Shown: positions 25,961 to 35,716, counted from the stretch's first letter. The stretch: DNA of 64,000 bases from Desulfuromonadales bacterium (GCA_013349325.1 DUZX01000004.1:1-64000); one strand, 5' to 3'. Program-made: numbers and translations. Notes: a model not told the origin generated them from the letters alone.

Positions 25961-28369
25961 TTATCGTAACGTAACCTTCAGCGTCTGTACGAGACTATCG
26001 GTTATTTTTTTATGCAGAGCAGTGATCTCGTCCTCGGTCAGCGTATGATCATACGACCGGTAACGGATCCTGATGGCTATACTTGAGAAACCGTCTGGTA
26101 TACCAGCACCTTTATAAACGTCAAATATTTTAACCTGCCCCAGCTCTTTTGCTTTGACACTCCTGACACAAGCGAGAATCTTCTCGGATGTCAGTGAATC
26201 AGGAACGAGTATGGCCACATCGCGACTGCTGTCAGGAAACTTTGAAGGAGCCGTTATGGATACCTTCTGACGGGAAACCTGAACCAGTTTTTCAAAATCA
26301 AGCTCAAAACAGAATACCGGTTTATCAATGTTGAACGTGTCCAACACTGCTGGATGTATTTCACCAACTGAACCGATTCGCTCACGCCCGGCTAAGACAG
26401 TACAGGACTTTCCCGGGTGGTAATACGGTTCGGGAGCATCAGCTACCCACGAGATTCCACCGATCTCAAGAGCTTCGAGCAGTGCTTCAACAGTACCCTT
26501 GGCATCGTAGAAATCTATCAGCTCATTCGGGCGGCTCCAACCGTCACCATCGCGGGAACCGGTCATGGCACCGGCAATCGAGATCGGCTCATGAGGCATA
26601 CTTTCGCCGTCTCTGCCCAGATATACCCGCCGCATTTCAAATAGTTTCAAATCCAGCGACCTGAAATTCAGGTTCCGTGCGGTAGTCTCCAGCAAACCGG
26701 ACAGCAGAGTGGTACGCATGACCGAATGTTCATCGATCAGCGGGTTGAGCAGTTTAATCGCGGTACGGCGCGGATCGGTTTCGCTCAACAGCAACTTGTC
26801 GGCAGCCGCTGCATCAGTGAAGCTGAAATTAATAATTTCATTCATGCCCATATCAATCAGGGTGTTTCTTACTTTTTTCTGAAGCTGTTGGTGACGGGAG
26901 GGACGATCCGAAGTAATCCGTGCGACCGGCATAGTCGTTGGAATTTTGTCAAAGCCGTTCAAGCGGGCAATTTCTTCAACCAGATCGATTTCACGCTCAA
27001 TATCGATTCGGTAACGGGGTGGCGTTACGAGCAGAACTCCGTCTTCTCCTTCAGAGACGCGGCATTCAAGTCGCTCCAGAATATCGATGATTTCATGACG
27101 AGCAAGATTGATTCCGATCAGAGCATTGGCCCGCTCAGGCCGAAACGCGATAGCAAGCGCCTCCGTTTTACCCGGATAGACATCCAGTTGTCCGTGAGCA
27201 CTCGCACCGCCTGCCAGTGAGACGATCAGCGCAGCAGCCCGGTCAAGAGCAGTTACGACGCCCTCAATATCAATACCGCGTTCAAAACGATGCGACGATT
27301 CGGTATGCAGCCCTAGTCGTTTGCTGGTTTTACGGATTGCAGCCGGATTGAAACAGGCGCTTTCCAGCAGGATGGCTGTCGTTTCGTTTTCAATTTCAGA
27401 ATTGAGTCCACCCATGACGCCAGCCAGTGCCACCGGTCGCTCCGCATCACAGATCACCAGATCGGTAGACTCAAGTGTTCTCAGCTGGTTGTCCAGAGTA
27501 GTGAACGTTTCACCGTCACGAGCGGTCCGAACAACAATGCGGGAACCGGCAAGTTGAGAACAGTCAAAAGCGTGCAGCGGCTGTCCCAACTCCATCATGA
27601 CAAAGTTAGTGATATCGACGACGTTATTGATTGAACGAATGCCGATCGCATTCAGACGCTTCACCAGCCATTCCGGCGATGGCGCAATCAGGCAACCGGA
27701 AATGTAGCGGGCTGCATAGCGCGGACAACGCTGGGGATCGTCGATTGTGACCCCGATAGCAGAGCCAACAGCTTCAGGACCTTCAACTACAGCTGAAGCG
27801 GGGAGTCTAATCTGTAAACCCAGTTTGGCGGCTATCTCACGGGCAATGCCGACTGCGCTCAGACAATCAGCGCGATTGGGAGTCAGACCGATTTCAAAGA
27901 GCGTATCCTTCATTCCCAATGCTTGAAAAACCGGCGTTCCAAGTGCGGCCTTGTCAGCGGAAAGAACCAGAATGCCGACACTTTCGGTTGCCAGACCGAG
28001 CTCTTTTTCGGAGCAGAGCATGCCGCAGGACTCTTCACCACGTATTTTTGATCGTTTGATCTTGAAATCACCCGGCAGATTGGCGCCGATCTGTGCCAGC
28101 ACGACCGTGTCACCTGACTGAAAGTTCTGGGCGCCGCAGACGACGTCCACGATCTCTGTACCGGTATTGACACGGCAGAGAGAAAGTTTGTCCGCATTTG
28201 GATGCTGACGTTTTTCCTCAACCCGGGCGATGATTACATCATCAAGACCATCACCCAGCCTGACCATGCCTTCGACCTCAAGTCCCAGCATGGTGAGCAG
28301 ATCAGCCAACTGATCGGGTGAAAGGTCGAAATCAACAAATTCCTTGAGCCAATTATAGGTAACATTCAT
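25961..28369 (-). CDS. pheT: Phenylalanyl-tRNA synthetase beta subunit
   Basis: The 802-residue beta subunit of the heterotetrameric PheRS has an N-terminal tRNA-binding EMAP-like domain (VDVVCGAQNF, about 80-90). B3/B4 editing domains and a B5 domain follow. The catalytic-like core contains MRTTLLSGLLETTARN. The C-terminal ferredoxin-like anticodon-binding domain carries KFPDSSRDVAILV. It lies 24 bases after pheS. Confidence 0.94.
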   Translation of the reverse strand: MNVTYNWLKEFVDFDLSPDQLADLLTMLGLEVEGMVRLGDGLDDVIIARVEEKRQHPNADKLSLCRVNTGTEIVDVVCGAQNFQSGDTVVLAQIGANLPGDFKIKRSKIRGEESCGMLCSEKELGLATESVGILVLSADKAALGTPVFQALGMKDTLFEIGLTPNRADCLSAVGIAREIAAKLGLQIRLPASAVVEGPEAVGSAIGVTIDDPQRCPRYAARYISGCLIAPSPEWLVKRLNAIGIRSINNVVDITNFVMMELGQPLHAFDCSQLAGSRIVVRTARDGETFTTLDNQLRTLESTDLVICDAERPVALAGVMGGLNSEIENETTAILLESACFNPAAIRKTSKRLGLHTESSHRFERGIDIEGVVTALDRAAALIVSLAGGASAHGQLDVYPGKTEALAIAFRPERANALIGINLARHEIIDILERLECRVSEGEDGVLLVTPPRYRIDIEREIDLVEEIARLNGFDKIPTTMPVARITSDRPSRHQQLQKKVRNTLIDMGMNEIINFSFTDAAAADKLLLSETDPRRTAIKLLNPLIDEHSVMRTTLLSGLLETTARNLNFRSLDLKLFEMRRVYLGRDGESMPHEPISIAGAMTGSRDGDGWSRPNELIDFYDAKGTVEALLEALEIGGISWVADAPEPYYHPGKSCTVLAGRERIGSVGEIHPAVLDTFNIDKPVFCFELDFEKLVQVSRQKVSITAPSKFPDSSRDVAILVPDSLTSEKILACVRSVKAKELGQVKIFDVYKGAGIPDGFSSIAIRIRYRSYDHTLTEDEITALHKKITDSLVQTLKVTLR

Positions 28370-28393
28370 TTCAGGACACCGTGAAAGTAGAGT

Positions 28394-29410
28394 TTAGAAC
28401 TGTCGGAGAAAACGGACGTCATTTTCGAAGAGGAGTCTCATATCGGAAATGCCGTACTTTAACATAGCTATACGTTCAATACCCATGCCGAACGCAAAAC
28501 CGGAAACATCCTCAGCATCGTAATTGACATGCCGGAACACCTCAGGGTCGACCATACCGGCTCCCAGGATCTCCAGCCAGCCGCTCCCTTTGCAGACCCG
28601 GCACCCTTTGCCGCCACAGATGACACAGGCGATGTCGACCTCGGCAGATGGTTCGGTGAAGGGAAAGAAGCTGGGACGCAGACGGACTCCGGTTTTCTGA
28701 CCGAACAGCTGATTGGTGAAAACCGTCAGAATTCCTTTCAAATCAGCAAAAGATATCCCCGTGTCAACCATCAGCCCTTCTATCTGGTGGAACATAGGAG
28801 AGTGCGTCGCGTCAGAATCGCAGCGATAGACCGTTCCGGGTGCGATTATACGCAGTGGCGGTTTCTGCTTGAGCATGGTCCGGATCTGGACCGGTGATGT
28901 GTGCGTTCTCAGCAGCAGATCATTCTCGACAAAGAACGTATCCTGCATGTCACGAGCCGGATGTTCCGGTGGAAAATTAAGCGCTTCAAAATTATACCAG
29001 TCGTGCTCGATTTCTGGCCCTTCAGCAACGCTGAATCCGAGACCGGCGAAAATTTCGCACACTTCTTCAATTATCAGCGTAACCGGATGCTTTGATCCCT
29101 TTGTGGAGCGGCGCCCCGGCAAGGTCACATCTACCCGTTCTGACTGCAATCGGGCTGTCTGGGCACTCAAACGGGCCTCGGACAGAGCTATCGCAAGAGC
29201 AGCTTCCAACTCGTCCCGCACGCGGTTCACTACCTGCCCGACGAGCGGTCGTTCTTCAGGAGTCAGAAGTCCAAGCCCTTTCATCAGCGCTGTCAGTTCG
29301 CCTTTTCGGCCGAGCAGACGAACTCTGATTTCCTGGAGTTGCTCTTCACTGGTAGCCGCCTGAATAGCTGGCAGCGCACTGTTTTTTAACTGTTCAAGTT
29401 GTTCCCGCAT
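28394..29410 (-). CDS. pheS: Phenylalanyl-tRNA synthetase alpha subunit
   Basis: The 338-residue catalytic subunit is a class II synthetase. It has an N-terminal coiled coil (about 1-90), motif 1 around [10 protein letters not shown], motif 2 [20 protein letters not shown] and motif 3 [15 protein letters not shown] Cys cluster ([16 protein letters not shown], about 268-283) looks like a zinc-knuckle seen in some bacterial PheS proteins. AAAGGTAG precedes the ATG. It lies past a terminator hairpin at 29481-29513 that follows rplT, so transcription either reads through that hairpin or starts in the 70 bases after it. Confidence 0.94.
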   Translation of the reverse strand: MREQLEQLKNSALPAIQAATSEEQLQEIRVRLLGRKGELTALMKGLGLLTPEERPLVGQVVNRVRDELEAALAIALSEARLSAQTARLQSERVDVTLPGRRSTKGSKHPVTLIIEEVCEIFAGLGFSVAEGPEIEHDWYNFEALNFPPEHPARDMQDTFFVENDLLLRTHTSPVQIRTMLKQKPPLRIIAPGTVYRCDSDATHSPMFHQIEGLMVDTGISFADLKGILTVFTNQLFGQKTGVRLRPSFFPFTEPSAEVDIACVICGGKGCRVCKGSGWLEILGAGMVDPEVFRHVNYDAEDVSGFAFGMGIERIAMLKYGISDMRLLFENDVRFLRQF

Positions 29411-29480
29411 AGTTCACTACCTTTGCGACAGAGTTTTGAATATTTGATTTAAAATTGGTGTAACAACAGGCTGAGATTAC

Positions 29481-29513
29481 AAAAAAGGGAATGGGAGCAG
29501 ATCCCATTCCCTT
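29481..29513 (-). terminator. Terminator or attenuator between rplT and pheS
   Basis: A 12-bp stem (29485-29496 with 29502-29513) and a 5-base loop are followed on the minus strand by TTTTTTG. It ends the rplT transcript. Because pheST are downstream on the same strand, it could also control readthrough, as the pheM attenuator does in Escherichia coli. No leader peptide rich in Phe was seen. Confidence 0.85.
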
Positions 29514-29536
29514 GTGGCAGTTCAACGAGCTATGGA

Positions 29537-29890
29537 CTAAATGCCGGCCTTGGCAACAGTCGCAATCTGCGCAAAACCGTTTGGATCACTTACAGCGATG
29601 TCAGCCAGAACCTTGCGGTCGATCTGAACATCGGCTTTTTTGAGACCGAAAATAAACTTGCTGTATGAAAGTCCGTTCAAACGGGCTGCCGCATTAATGC
29701 GGACAATCCAAAGACTACGGAAATCACGTTTCTTGACGCGCCGATCGCGGAAGGCATAATTTAATGCACGGTCAACCGCTTCAGTTGCGCTACGGAACAG
29801 TTTGCTCCGCGCACCACGGTACCCCTTGGCAAGCTTTAATACCTTATTGCGTCTGCGTCTCGCTTTAAAACCTCTTTTTGCACGTGCCAT
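29537..29890 (-). CDS. rplT: Ribosomal protein L20
   Basis: The 117-residue L20 binds 23S rRNA early in large-subunit assembly. The basic start [20 protein letters not shown] and [20 protein letters not shown] match the family. L20 represses its own operon in several bacteria. The 106 bases between rpmI and rplT contain a short CCTCCAT/ATGGAGG hairpin that could belong to such control, although this is only an inference. Confidence 0.95.
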   Translation of the reverse strand: MARAKRGFKARRRRNKVLKLAKGYRGARSKLFRSATEAVDRALNYAFRDRRVKKRDFRSLWIVRINAAARLNGLSYSKFIFGLKKADVQIDRKVLADIAVSDPNGFAQIATVAKAGI

Positions 29891-29996
29891 ACGTAACTAC
29901 TCCTTCATCGTGAATTGGCCAGATCCATAAGGGGAGACATTTTCCTCATGGTTCTTGGCACTGGGGAACTCCTCCATAACATGGAGGAAAAAAATG

Positions 29997-30194
29997 TTAT
30001 TTATACGGAATAAGACGAGCGATATTTTTCTGATCAACAGCGGCAACCATTCCGCAACTGCGCAGATTACGTTTTCTCTTCGTGCTCTTCGGTGTCAGGA
30101 TATGGCTGGTAAAAGCACTGCCCCGTTTGATGCGACCAGAGGCAGACTTTCTAAAACGTTTTGCTGCACCGCGATTTGTTTTTATCTTTGGCAT
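29997..30194 (-). CDS. rpmI: Ribosomal protein L35
   Basis: The 65-residue L35 of the large subunit starts [20 protein letters not shown], the standard L35 N-terminus. It lies between infC and rplT in the conserved IF3-L35-L20 order, 44 bases after infC. A GGAG-type ribosome-binding site precedes the ATG. Confidence 0.95.
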   Translation of the reverse strand: MPKIKTNRGAAKRFRKSASGRIKRGSAFTSHILTPKSTKRKRNLRSCGMVAAVDQKNIARLIPYK

Positions 30195-30238
30195 TGTGTA
30201 TCTCCTTATGAATTAGCAAAAATTATATTGTAGTGCTG

Positions 30239-30757
30239 CTATTTTTTAGGTTTCGGGCCGACGATCATATACATGTTACGCCCCTCGATTCGGGGTTGAT
30301 TCTCAATCACGGCAACTTCCTGCAACTCATGAACGACCTTGTCCATGACCGCCCTGCCGACATCCATATGAGTAATTTCGCGCCCCCGGAATACAAGAGT
30401 AATTTTGGCTTTATTACCCTCTTCAAGAAAACGTTTGACGTTGTTGATCTTGAATTCAAGGTCATGCGCATCAGTTTTGGGACGCAGCTTGATTTCTTTC
30501 AGCAGGACATGAACCTGTTTCTTTTTAGCTTCCTGCAATTTTTTGCTCTGCTGATACTTGAACTTTCCGTAGTCCATGATGCGACAGACCGGAGGGGTCG
30601 CTGTCGGTGAAACCTCGACGAGATCGAGTTGTTGTTGTTCGGCAAGTTCAAGTGCCTGTGAAATGGGAATAACACCCAAGGCCTCACCGGACGCGCCGAT
30701 TACACGTACTTCTGAGACTCTGATCGCCTGATTAATGTTGACGGTCGGTTTTGCTAT
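30239..30757 (-). CDS. infC: Translation initiation factor IF-3, AUA start codon
   Basis: IF-3 binds the 30S subunit and checks initiator tRNA and start codons. The full 172-residue protein requires the N-terminal segment KPTVNINQAIRVSEVRVIGA that lies upstream of the first GTG. In that frame the only start position with a proper ribosome-binding site is ATA at 30755-30757, preceded by AGGAGG with 7 bases spacing. No ATG, GTG or TTG is available. Rare start codons in infC (AUU in Escherichia coli) are known to allow autoregulation, because IF-3 rejects non-canonical starts. The same logic fits AUA here. Gene order thrS-infC-rpmI-rplT supports the call. Confidence 0.92.
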   Translation of the reverse strand: MAKPTVNINQAIRVSEVRVIGASGEALGVIPISQALELAEQQQLDLVEVSPTATPPVCRIMDYGKFKYQQSKKLQEAKKKQVHVLLKEIKLRPKTDAHDLEFKINNVKRFLEEGNKAKITLVFRGREITHMDVGRAVMDKVVHELQEVAVIENQPRIEGRNMYMIVGPKPKK

Positions 30758-30808
30758 GACGCCACCTCCTGATAGTCAGCCGGGAAACACTGCCATCTGC
30801 ATAATATT

Positions 30809-32719
30809 CTATTTATATTGACTACATTCCTGTAAAACAAATTCAACAAACTCTTCCGGTTTCATCGGCTGAAGATTTTTGCCGTCACGATAACGGGGAG
30901 TTACGGTACCCTGATCAACTTCTTTATCGCCGATCACCAGCATATAAGGAACTTTCTGAAGCTGTGCCTCACGAATCTTAAAACTCAGCTTTTCGTTACG
31001 GAAATCATTATGTACCCTGATACCGGCATTACGCAGCTGACGAAACACGTCCGTAGCAAACGACACCTGATTATCAGTTACCGTCAGAACCGTCGCCTGA
31101 ACCGGAGAGATCCAAAGCGGGAAACTGCCGGCAAAGTGCTCGATCAGAACACCGATGAAACGCTCAATCGACCCGAGGATTACACGATGAACCATGATTG
31201 GACGCTTACGTTCGCCATCCGGAGCGACGTAGGTCAGGTCAAAACGCTCAGGCAGGGTAAAATCGCACTGGATAGTAGCACACTGCCACCGCCTGTCAAG
31301 ACAATCGCGTAGTTTAATGTCTATCTTAGGTCCATAAAACGCGCCATCACCCTCATTTATCTCATAGGGACGACCAGAATCCCGCAATGCCGACTGAAGT
31401 GCATTGGTGGCCTGCTCCCAATCAGCATCCGATCCGATTGATTTTTCAGGACGGGTCGAAAGTTCCATCTCATATTCGAATCCAAAGATTGCCATAACAT
31501 CATTGACAAATGAGATAACACCCTTGATCTCCGCATCCAACTGCTCCGGAGTACAGAGGATATGAGCGTCGTCCTGTGTGAAACAGCGTACCCGCATTAG
31601 TCCATGCAGAACACCAGCCCGCTCATGGCGATGAACGGTTCCCAGTTCAAAGAAGCGGAGCGGCAGATCGCGGTAACTGCGCAGTTGGGATTTGTAAATC
31701 ATCATATGCGACAGACAGTTCATCGGCTTGATGCCGAAAGAATGTTCATCAACCTGTGTGAAATACATGTTTTCACGATAGTTTTCGTAATGACCTGAAC
31801 GCTGCCAGAGCTCTGTTTTCAGAACCTGCGGCCCGACGACGATTTCGTAGTCGCGCTTGAGATGCTCTTTGCGCTCGAAATCTTCCAGCACGGTGCGCAG
31901 CATGGCCCCTTTGGGATGCCAGATCGGAAAACCGGCCCCGACTTCATCAGAGAAGGAGAAAAGATCCAATTCTCGACCCAGCTTGCGATGGTCGCGCCGC
32001 TTGGCCTCTTCCAATCGATTCAGGTAGGCTTCCAGCTCTTTTTTATCAACGAAGGCTGTGCCGTAGATGCGCTGCAGCATGCGGTTCTTTTCATCGCCAC
32101 GCCAGTAGGCACCGGCAATGGAGAGCAGCTTGAAGGCCTTGATGCGGGCGGTTGTCGGCAGGTGCGGACCACGGCAGAGATCGGCAAAGTCCCCCTGACG
32201 ATATAACGACACTCGCTCGACGCCCAGATCTGTAATCAGTTCAGCTTTATAGGGCTCACCCATGCTTTCAAACAGGGCAACCGCTTCGGAACTGGTCATC
32301 TCACTCCGTTCGATTTTCTGATCGGCGGCAGCAAGTTCAATCATTTTTGCTTCGATACGCTCCAGATCTTCAGGAGTAAACGGCTTGTCCATATCAAAGT
32401 CGTAATAAAAGCCGGTTTCGATGGCAGGACCGATTGTGACCTTGGCATGCGGAAACAATGACTTTACCGCCTGCGCCATCAGATGCGACGTAGAATGACG
32501 TATAATTTCGAGAGCTTCCGGGCTTTTTTCCGTAATAATTTCAACACAGGCACCTTCAACGAGAACGGCAGAAAGATCTACAAGTTCTCCGTTGATTTTT
32601 CCAGCCAGCGCGGCTTTTGCCAGTCCGGCGCCGATTGAAGCAGCCAGATCGAAAACGGTAGCGCCCGCAGCGAGTTCGCGGGTGGAATTGTCCGGAAGTT
32701 TAATCGTTACAACTGCCAT
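30809..32719 (-). CDS. thrS: Threonyl-tRNA synthetase
   Basis: This class II synthetase has 636 residues from the ATG at 32719. The domains in order are TGS (about 1-65), the editing SAD domain (about 66-240), a catalytic core with zinc ligands in [14 protein letters not shown] and VHRVILGS, and a C-terminal anticodon-binding domain (about 540-630). AAAGGATCAAGGT lies just before the start. A longer frame from 32755 adds 12 residues without homology. Transcripts must pass the terminator at 32739-32770, because only about 20 bases separate it from the start. Confidence 0.95.
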   Translation of the reverse strand: MAVVTIKLPDNSTRELAAGATVFDLAASIGAGLAKAALAGKINGELVDLSAVLVEGACVEIITEKSPEALEIIRHSTSHLMAQAVKSLFPHAKVTIGPAIETGFYYDFDMDKPFTPEDLERIEAKMIELAAADQKIERSEMTSSEAVALFESMGEPYKAELITDLGVERVSLYRQGDFADLCRGPHLPTTARIKAFKLLSIAGAYWRGDEKNRMLQRIYGTAFVDKKELEAYLNRLEEAKRRDHRKLGRELDLFSFSDEVGAGFPIWHPKGAMLRTVLEDFERKEHLKRDYEIVVGPQVLKTELWQRSGHYENYRENMYFTQVDEHSFGIKPMNCLSHMMIYKSQLRSYRDLPLRFFELGTVHRHERAGVLHGLMRVRCFTQDDAHILCTPEQLDAEIKGVISFVNDVMAIFGFEYEMELSTRPEKSIGSDADWEQATNALQSALRDSGRPYEINEGDGAFYGPKIDIKLRDCLDRRWQCATIQCDFTLPERFDLTYVAPDGERKRPIMVHRVILGSIERFIGVLIEHFAGSFPLWISPVQATVLTVTDNQVSFATDVFRQLRNAGIRVHNDFRNEKLSFKIREAQLQKVPYMLVIGDKEVDQGTVTPRYRDGKNLQPMKPEEFVEFVLQECSQYK

Positions 32720-32738
32720 ACCTTGATCCTTTCCAAGT

Positions 32739-32770
32739 AAAAACAGAAAAGGCATCGAAACATCGATGCC
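32739..32770 (-). terminator. Intrinsic terminator in the thrS leader
   Basis: GGCATCGA (32751-32758) pairs with TCGATGCC (32763-32770) around a 4-base loop. Read on the minus strand it is followed by TTTTCTGTTTTTAC. Only about 20 bases remain before thrS, too few for a separate promoter. The hairpin must therefore be read through, which fits attenuation. Confidence 0.8.
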
Positions 32771-32800
32771 CGCATCCTGCTCGCCTTAGTGCTGCTAAAT

Positions 32801-32858
32801 TGGTAGGCGCCGGTGGTGTCGAACCGCCGACAACTAACCACCTTACCAGAGCAGTTAG
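32801..32858 (-). ncRNA. tRNA-like element in the thrS leader (tRNA mimic or tRNA remnant)
   Basis: On the minus strand there is a T-arm with correct spacing (GGCGG, loop TTCGACA, CCACC, with one mismatch at 32812-32828). A 7-base acceptor-like strand GGCGCCT and a terminal ACCA follow (32801-32811). Upstream a stem CTAAC/GTTAG (32854-32858 with 32834-32838) encloses CTGGTAA (32843-32849), which matches a threonine GGU anticodon loop. The D-arm and the 5' acceptor strand are missing, so it is not an intact tRNA. It begins where a transcript from the promoter at 32861-32889 would start and sits directly before the thrS terminator. CTGCTC here can pair with GAGCAG (32777-32782) near the terminator. 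Confidence 0.45.
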
Positions 32859-32860
32859 GT

Positions 32861-32889
32861 TGTTTATCACTATTTTCATTCCGTGTCAA
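32861..32889 (-). promoter_or_regulatory. Sigma70-type promoter for the thrS leader
   Basis: On the minus strand a consensus -35 TTGACA occupies 32884-32889. A -10-like GATAAA (32863-32868, spacing 15) or TAAACA (32861-32866, spacing 17) follows. Transcription would start near 32855, at the tRNA-like element. Confidence 0.5.
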
Positions 32890-32969
32890 TACCTTGATTT
32901 CATACGATTTGGAAATTACTTAATTACGTATCCGCCTGTGCAAACAGGACAACACTATGCGTATGGAAA

Positions 32970-33000
32970 GACCTCCGAGGTTTTCAAAACCTCGGAGGTC
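32970..33000 (-). terminator. Perfect 15-bp hairpin after acnB
   Basis: A 31-base perfect palindrome centred on 32985 lies 37 bases after the acnB stop and is followed on the minus strand by TTTCC. It is the likely acnB terminator, with a short T run. Confidence 0.7.
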
Positions 33001-33036
33001 TGATTGAATCCAGGTAAAACCAATCAAATAACGTAA

Positions 33037-35574
33037 CTACTTGTATTCCGGCATTTCGTCAAACTGCAGATATTTGTAGATTTTGTCTTTATTGGGTGCG
33101 ATCTTTTCGTTGTAGATTTTGAGGAATTCATCCGGTTTCGGCAGTCTGCCGAGCAGTGCTGTGACAGCCCCCAGCTCAGCGGAACCGAGATACACCTTGG
33201 CGCCGTTGCCGATACGGTCGTCGAAGTTACGGGTCGAGGTGGAGAACATGTTAACACCATCCGGTACGCGGGCCTGATTTCCCATGCAAAGCGAGCAACC
33301 TGCAATTTCGATGCGAGCACCAAAAGCACTGTAGACCGAGAAGTAGGCTTCATCTTTCAGCTGTTGCTGATCCATACGGGTCGGCGGACAGATCCAGGTA
33401 CGCACGGTGGAATTGAACGGTTGTCCTCGCCATATTTCGGCAGCTGCACGGAAGTGTCCAATGTTTGTCATACAGGACCCGAGAAAGACATCCTGAATAG
33501 GTGTATCTTGAACTTCGGAGAGCAGTTTAACGTCATCCGGGTCGTTCGGACAAGCCAGGATCGGTTCGGTAATTTCACTCAGATCGATCTCGATCACGGC
33601 TGCGTACTGAGCCCCTTTGTCAGCCTTCAACAGAGTCGGCTCTTTAAGCCATTTTTCAACATCCTTGATGCGGTTTTTCAGGGTTTTGGCATCCTGATAA
33701 CCGTCCGCAATCATCTTCTTCATCAGCGCTACATTGGATTTCAGGTAGGTAGCAACCGACTTCTCGGAAAGCTGGATGCATCCGGCAGCAGCCGAACGCT
33801 CAGCAGCAGCATCGGTCAACTCAAAAGCCTGCTCAACCGACAGATCAGGCAGTCCCTCCATCTCAAGAATACGGCCATTGAAGATATTAACCTTGTTCTT
33901 CTTGGGAACTGTCAAATGCCCCTGCTTAATTGCCCAATAAGGGATCGCATTTACGGCGTCACGCAGCGTGATACCCGGATTGAGTTTTCCTTTGAAGCGC
34001 ACCAGCACCGACTCCGGCATATCAAGCGGCATGAAGCCCATAGCACCGGCGAAAGCCACCAGACCGGATCCGGCCGGGAAGCTGATTCCGATAGGGAAAC
34101 GAGTGTGCGAATCACCACCGGTGCCGACAGTATCCGGCAACAGCAGGCGATTCAGCCAGGAATGGATGACGCCATCGCCGGGACGCAGTGCAACACCGCC
34201 ACGCTCGGCGGTAAAGCCGGGCAGGTTCTTGTGCATCTTGACGTCAGCCGGTTTCGGATAGGCGGCTGTGTGACAGAACGACTGCATGTACATGGGCGCC
34301 TGGAATTTGAGGCAGGCTAACTCTTTCAGTTCGTCGGCAGTCATCGGACCGGTTGTATCCTGGGAGCCAACCGTTGTCATCTTCGGTTCGCAGGCGGTAC
34401 CGGGCAGAATGCCGGTTACTCCACAGGCAACACCAACCATTTTTTGAGCCAGCGAGTAGCCCTGTTTGGCTTTCGGCTTGGGATTGACCGGCAGCGTGAA
34501 AACGGTAGTCGGCTTAAGACCCAGCGCCGTTCGGGCCTTGTCGGTTACAGCCCGGCCAATGATCAGCGGTATACGGCCACCGGCACGAAATTCATCAGCC
34601 AGCGTGTTGGGAGATATTTCAAAAGAGGATAATGTTGCCCCCTTTTCGTCGGTTATAACGCCTTTCTTGGAGTCGATAACGATTACATCACCGGTTTTCA
34701 TGCCGGTTACGTCTGCCTTGAGCGGCAGCGCGCCGGAATCCTGAGCTGTATTGAAGAAGATCGGAGCGATGACGCTGCCGATGATCACACCGGCGGTCTT
34801 TTTGTTCGGAACACAAGGAATTTCTTCACCAATTGCCCAGAGAACAGAGTTGCAGGCCGATTTACGGGAAGAACCGGTGCCGACAACGTCACCAACAAAA
34901 GCAACCTGAAAGCCCTCTTCGCGGAATTTTGCGATGGTAGCGAGACCATCTTTAAAACGGGTTTTACCCATTGCCAGAGAATGCAGCGGAATATCGGGGC
35001 GACTCCAGGCATCACCGGCTGGCGAAAAGTCATCGGTGTTGATTTCGCCATCAACTTTATAGACCTTGAGCTTGATTGTATCAGGTACTCCTTTGCGATG
35101 AGTGAACCAATCGGCATCAGCCCAGGATTTAAGGACCTTGGCGGCTGAGCTGTTTTTGCCGCTGGTGGCAAGTTTTACCACTTCGTCAAAGGCATCATAC
35201 ACCAGTGTAATTGAAGAAAGAGCACAGGCAGCTTCGTCGCCCAGTTTTTTGTCCTTGAGTGCGGCAACAAGTGGTGCCACGTTGTAGCCGCCGATCATGG
35301 TACCGAGCATACGAATTGCAGCAACCGGATCAATCAACGGTGATTTTTTTGTGCCGGTTACGATCTCGGCCAGAAATTCAGCTTTTACTTTTGCAGACGG
35401 GTCAACACCGGGGGATACACGATCCTTGATCAGCCCGAGCAGAAATTCTTCCTTACCTTTGGGCGGCTTTACCAGCAGTTTACACAGATCGGTAGTTTGT
35501 TCAGGAGTAAGCGGCAGTGCAGGAATTCCAAGAGCCGCCCTCTCCTTCTCATGGGCAAGATACGCTTCAATCAT
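33037..35574 (-). CDS. acnB: Aconitate hydratase B
   Basis: This 845-residue aconitase B interconverts citrate and isocitrate in the TCA cycle. The N-terminal HEAT-like domain (about 1-160) and swivel domain precede the Fe-S core, the order specific to AcnB. Cluster cysteines lie in FLGSCMTNIGH and GCSLCMGNQARV. GGDSHTRFPIGISFPAGSG and GTGSSRKSACNSV match the substrate site. GGAGG is found about 10 bases before the ATG. It is monocistronic, with its own promoter and terminator. Confidence 0.95.
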   Translation of the reverse strand: MIEAYLAHEKERAALGIPALPLTPEQTTDLCKLLVKPPKGKEEFLLGLIKDRVSPGVDPSAKVKAEFLAEIVTGTKKSPLIDPVAAIRMLGTMIGGYNVAPLVAALKDKKLGDEAACALSSITLVYDAFDEVVKLATSGKNSSAAKVLKSWADADWFTHRKGVPDTIKLKVYKVDGEINTDDFSPAGDAWSRPDIPLHSLAMGKTRFKDGLATIAKFREEGFQVAFVGDVVGTGSSRKSACNSVLWAIGEEIPCVPNKKTAGVIIGSVIAPIFFNTAQDSGALPLKADVTGMKTGDVIVIDSKKGVITDEKGATLSSFEISPNTLADEFRAGGRIPLIIGRAVTDKARTALGLKPTTVFTLPVNPKPKAKQGYSLAQKMVGVACGVTGILPGTACEPKMTTVGSQDTTGPMTADELKELACLKFQAPMYMQSFCHTAAYPKPADVKMHKNLPGFTAERGGVALRPGDGVIHSWLNRLLLPDTVGTGGDSHTRFPIGISFPAGSGLVAFAGAMGFMPLDMPESVLVRFKGKLNPGITLRDAVNAIPYWAIKQGHLTVPKKNKVNIFNGRILEMEGLPDLSVEQAFELTDAAAERSAAAGCIQLSEKSVATYLKSNVALMKKMIADGYQDAKTLKNRIKDVEKWLKEPTLLKADKGAQYAAVIEIDLSEITEPILACPNDPDDVKLLSEVQDTPIQDVFLGSCMTNIGHFRAAAEIWRGQPFNSTVRTWICPPTRMDQQQLKDEAYFSVYSAFGARIEIAGCSLCMGNQARVPDGVNMFSTSTRNFDDRIGNGAKVYLGSAELGAVTALLGRLPKPDEFLKIYNEKIAPNKDKIYKYLQFDEMPEYK

Positions 35575-35647
35575 TTACGTGTTCCTCCTTCGTGGGGTAT
35601 GGTTTCTGCTGGTGAGCATCTGGATATTACAGGCAAAAAGTGCATAG

Positions 35648-35677
35648 TGTATACAATTTATCAGGCCACATTGTCAA
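35648..35677 (-). promoter_or_regulatory. Sigma70-type promoter for acnB
   Basis: On the minus strand TTGACA (35672-35677) and TATACA (35648-35653) are separated by 18 bases. They lie about 75 bases upstream of the acnB start. The remaining bases of the acnB-ccoS gap show nothing else. Confidence 0.6.
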
Positions 35678-35716
35678 CGGAAGTTTTGGTTGATTCGGGA
35701 ATCAAGCGCAGATACA

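Noticed and set aside
29911-29996. A 26-codon ORF between rpmI and rplT ending just before rplT
   Set aside because: No ribosome-binding site precedes it and its start lies within a small hairpin. It is more likely untranslated leader.
32801-32858. An intact tRNA gene on the minus strand
   Set aside because: The T-arm and 3' end are fine, but no D-arm or matching 5' acceptor strand (AGGCGCC-like) precedes them. The region upstream is the promoter.
32739-32889. T-box riboswitch before thrS
   Set aside because: The nearest match to the T-box core is AAGGTGGTTAG, which lacks the ACCGCG part, and it does not pair to form an antiterminator with the final hairpin. The tRNA-like reading fits better.
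32800-33003. A plus-strand small ORF beginning MVGAGGVEPPT
   Set aside because: It is antisense to the tRNA-like T-arm in the thrS leader. Such GVEPP-type frames are a familiar spurious product of tRNA-like sequence.
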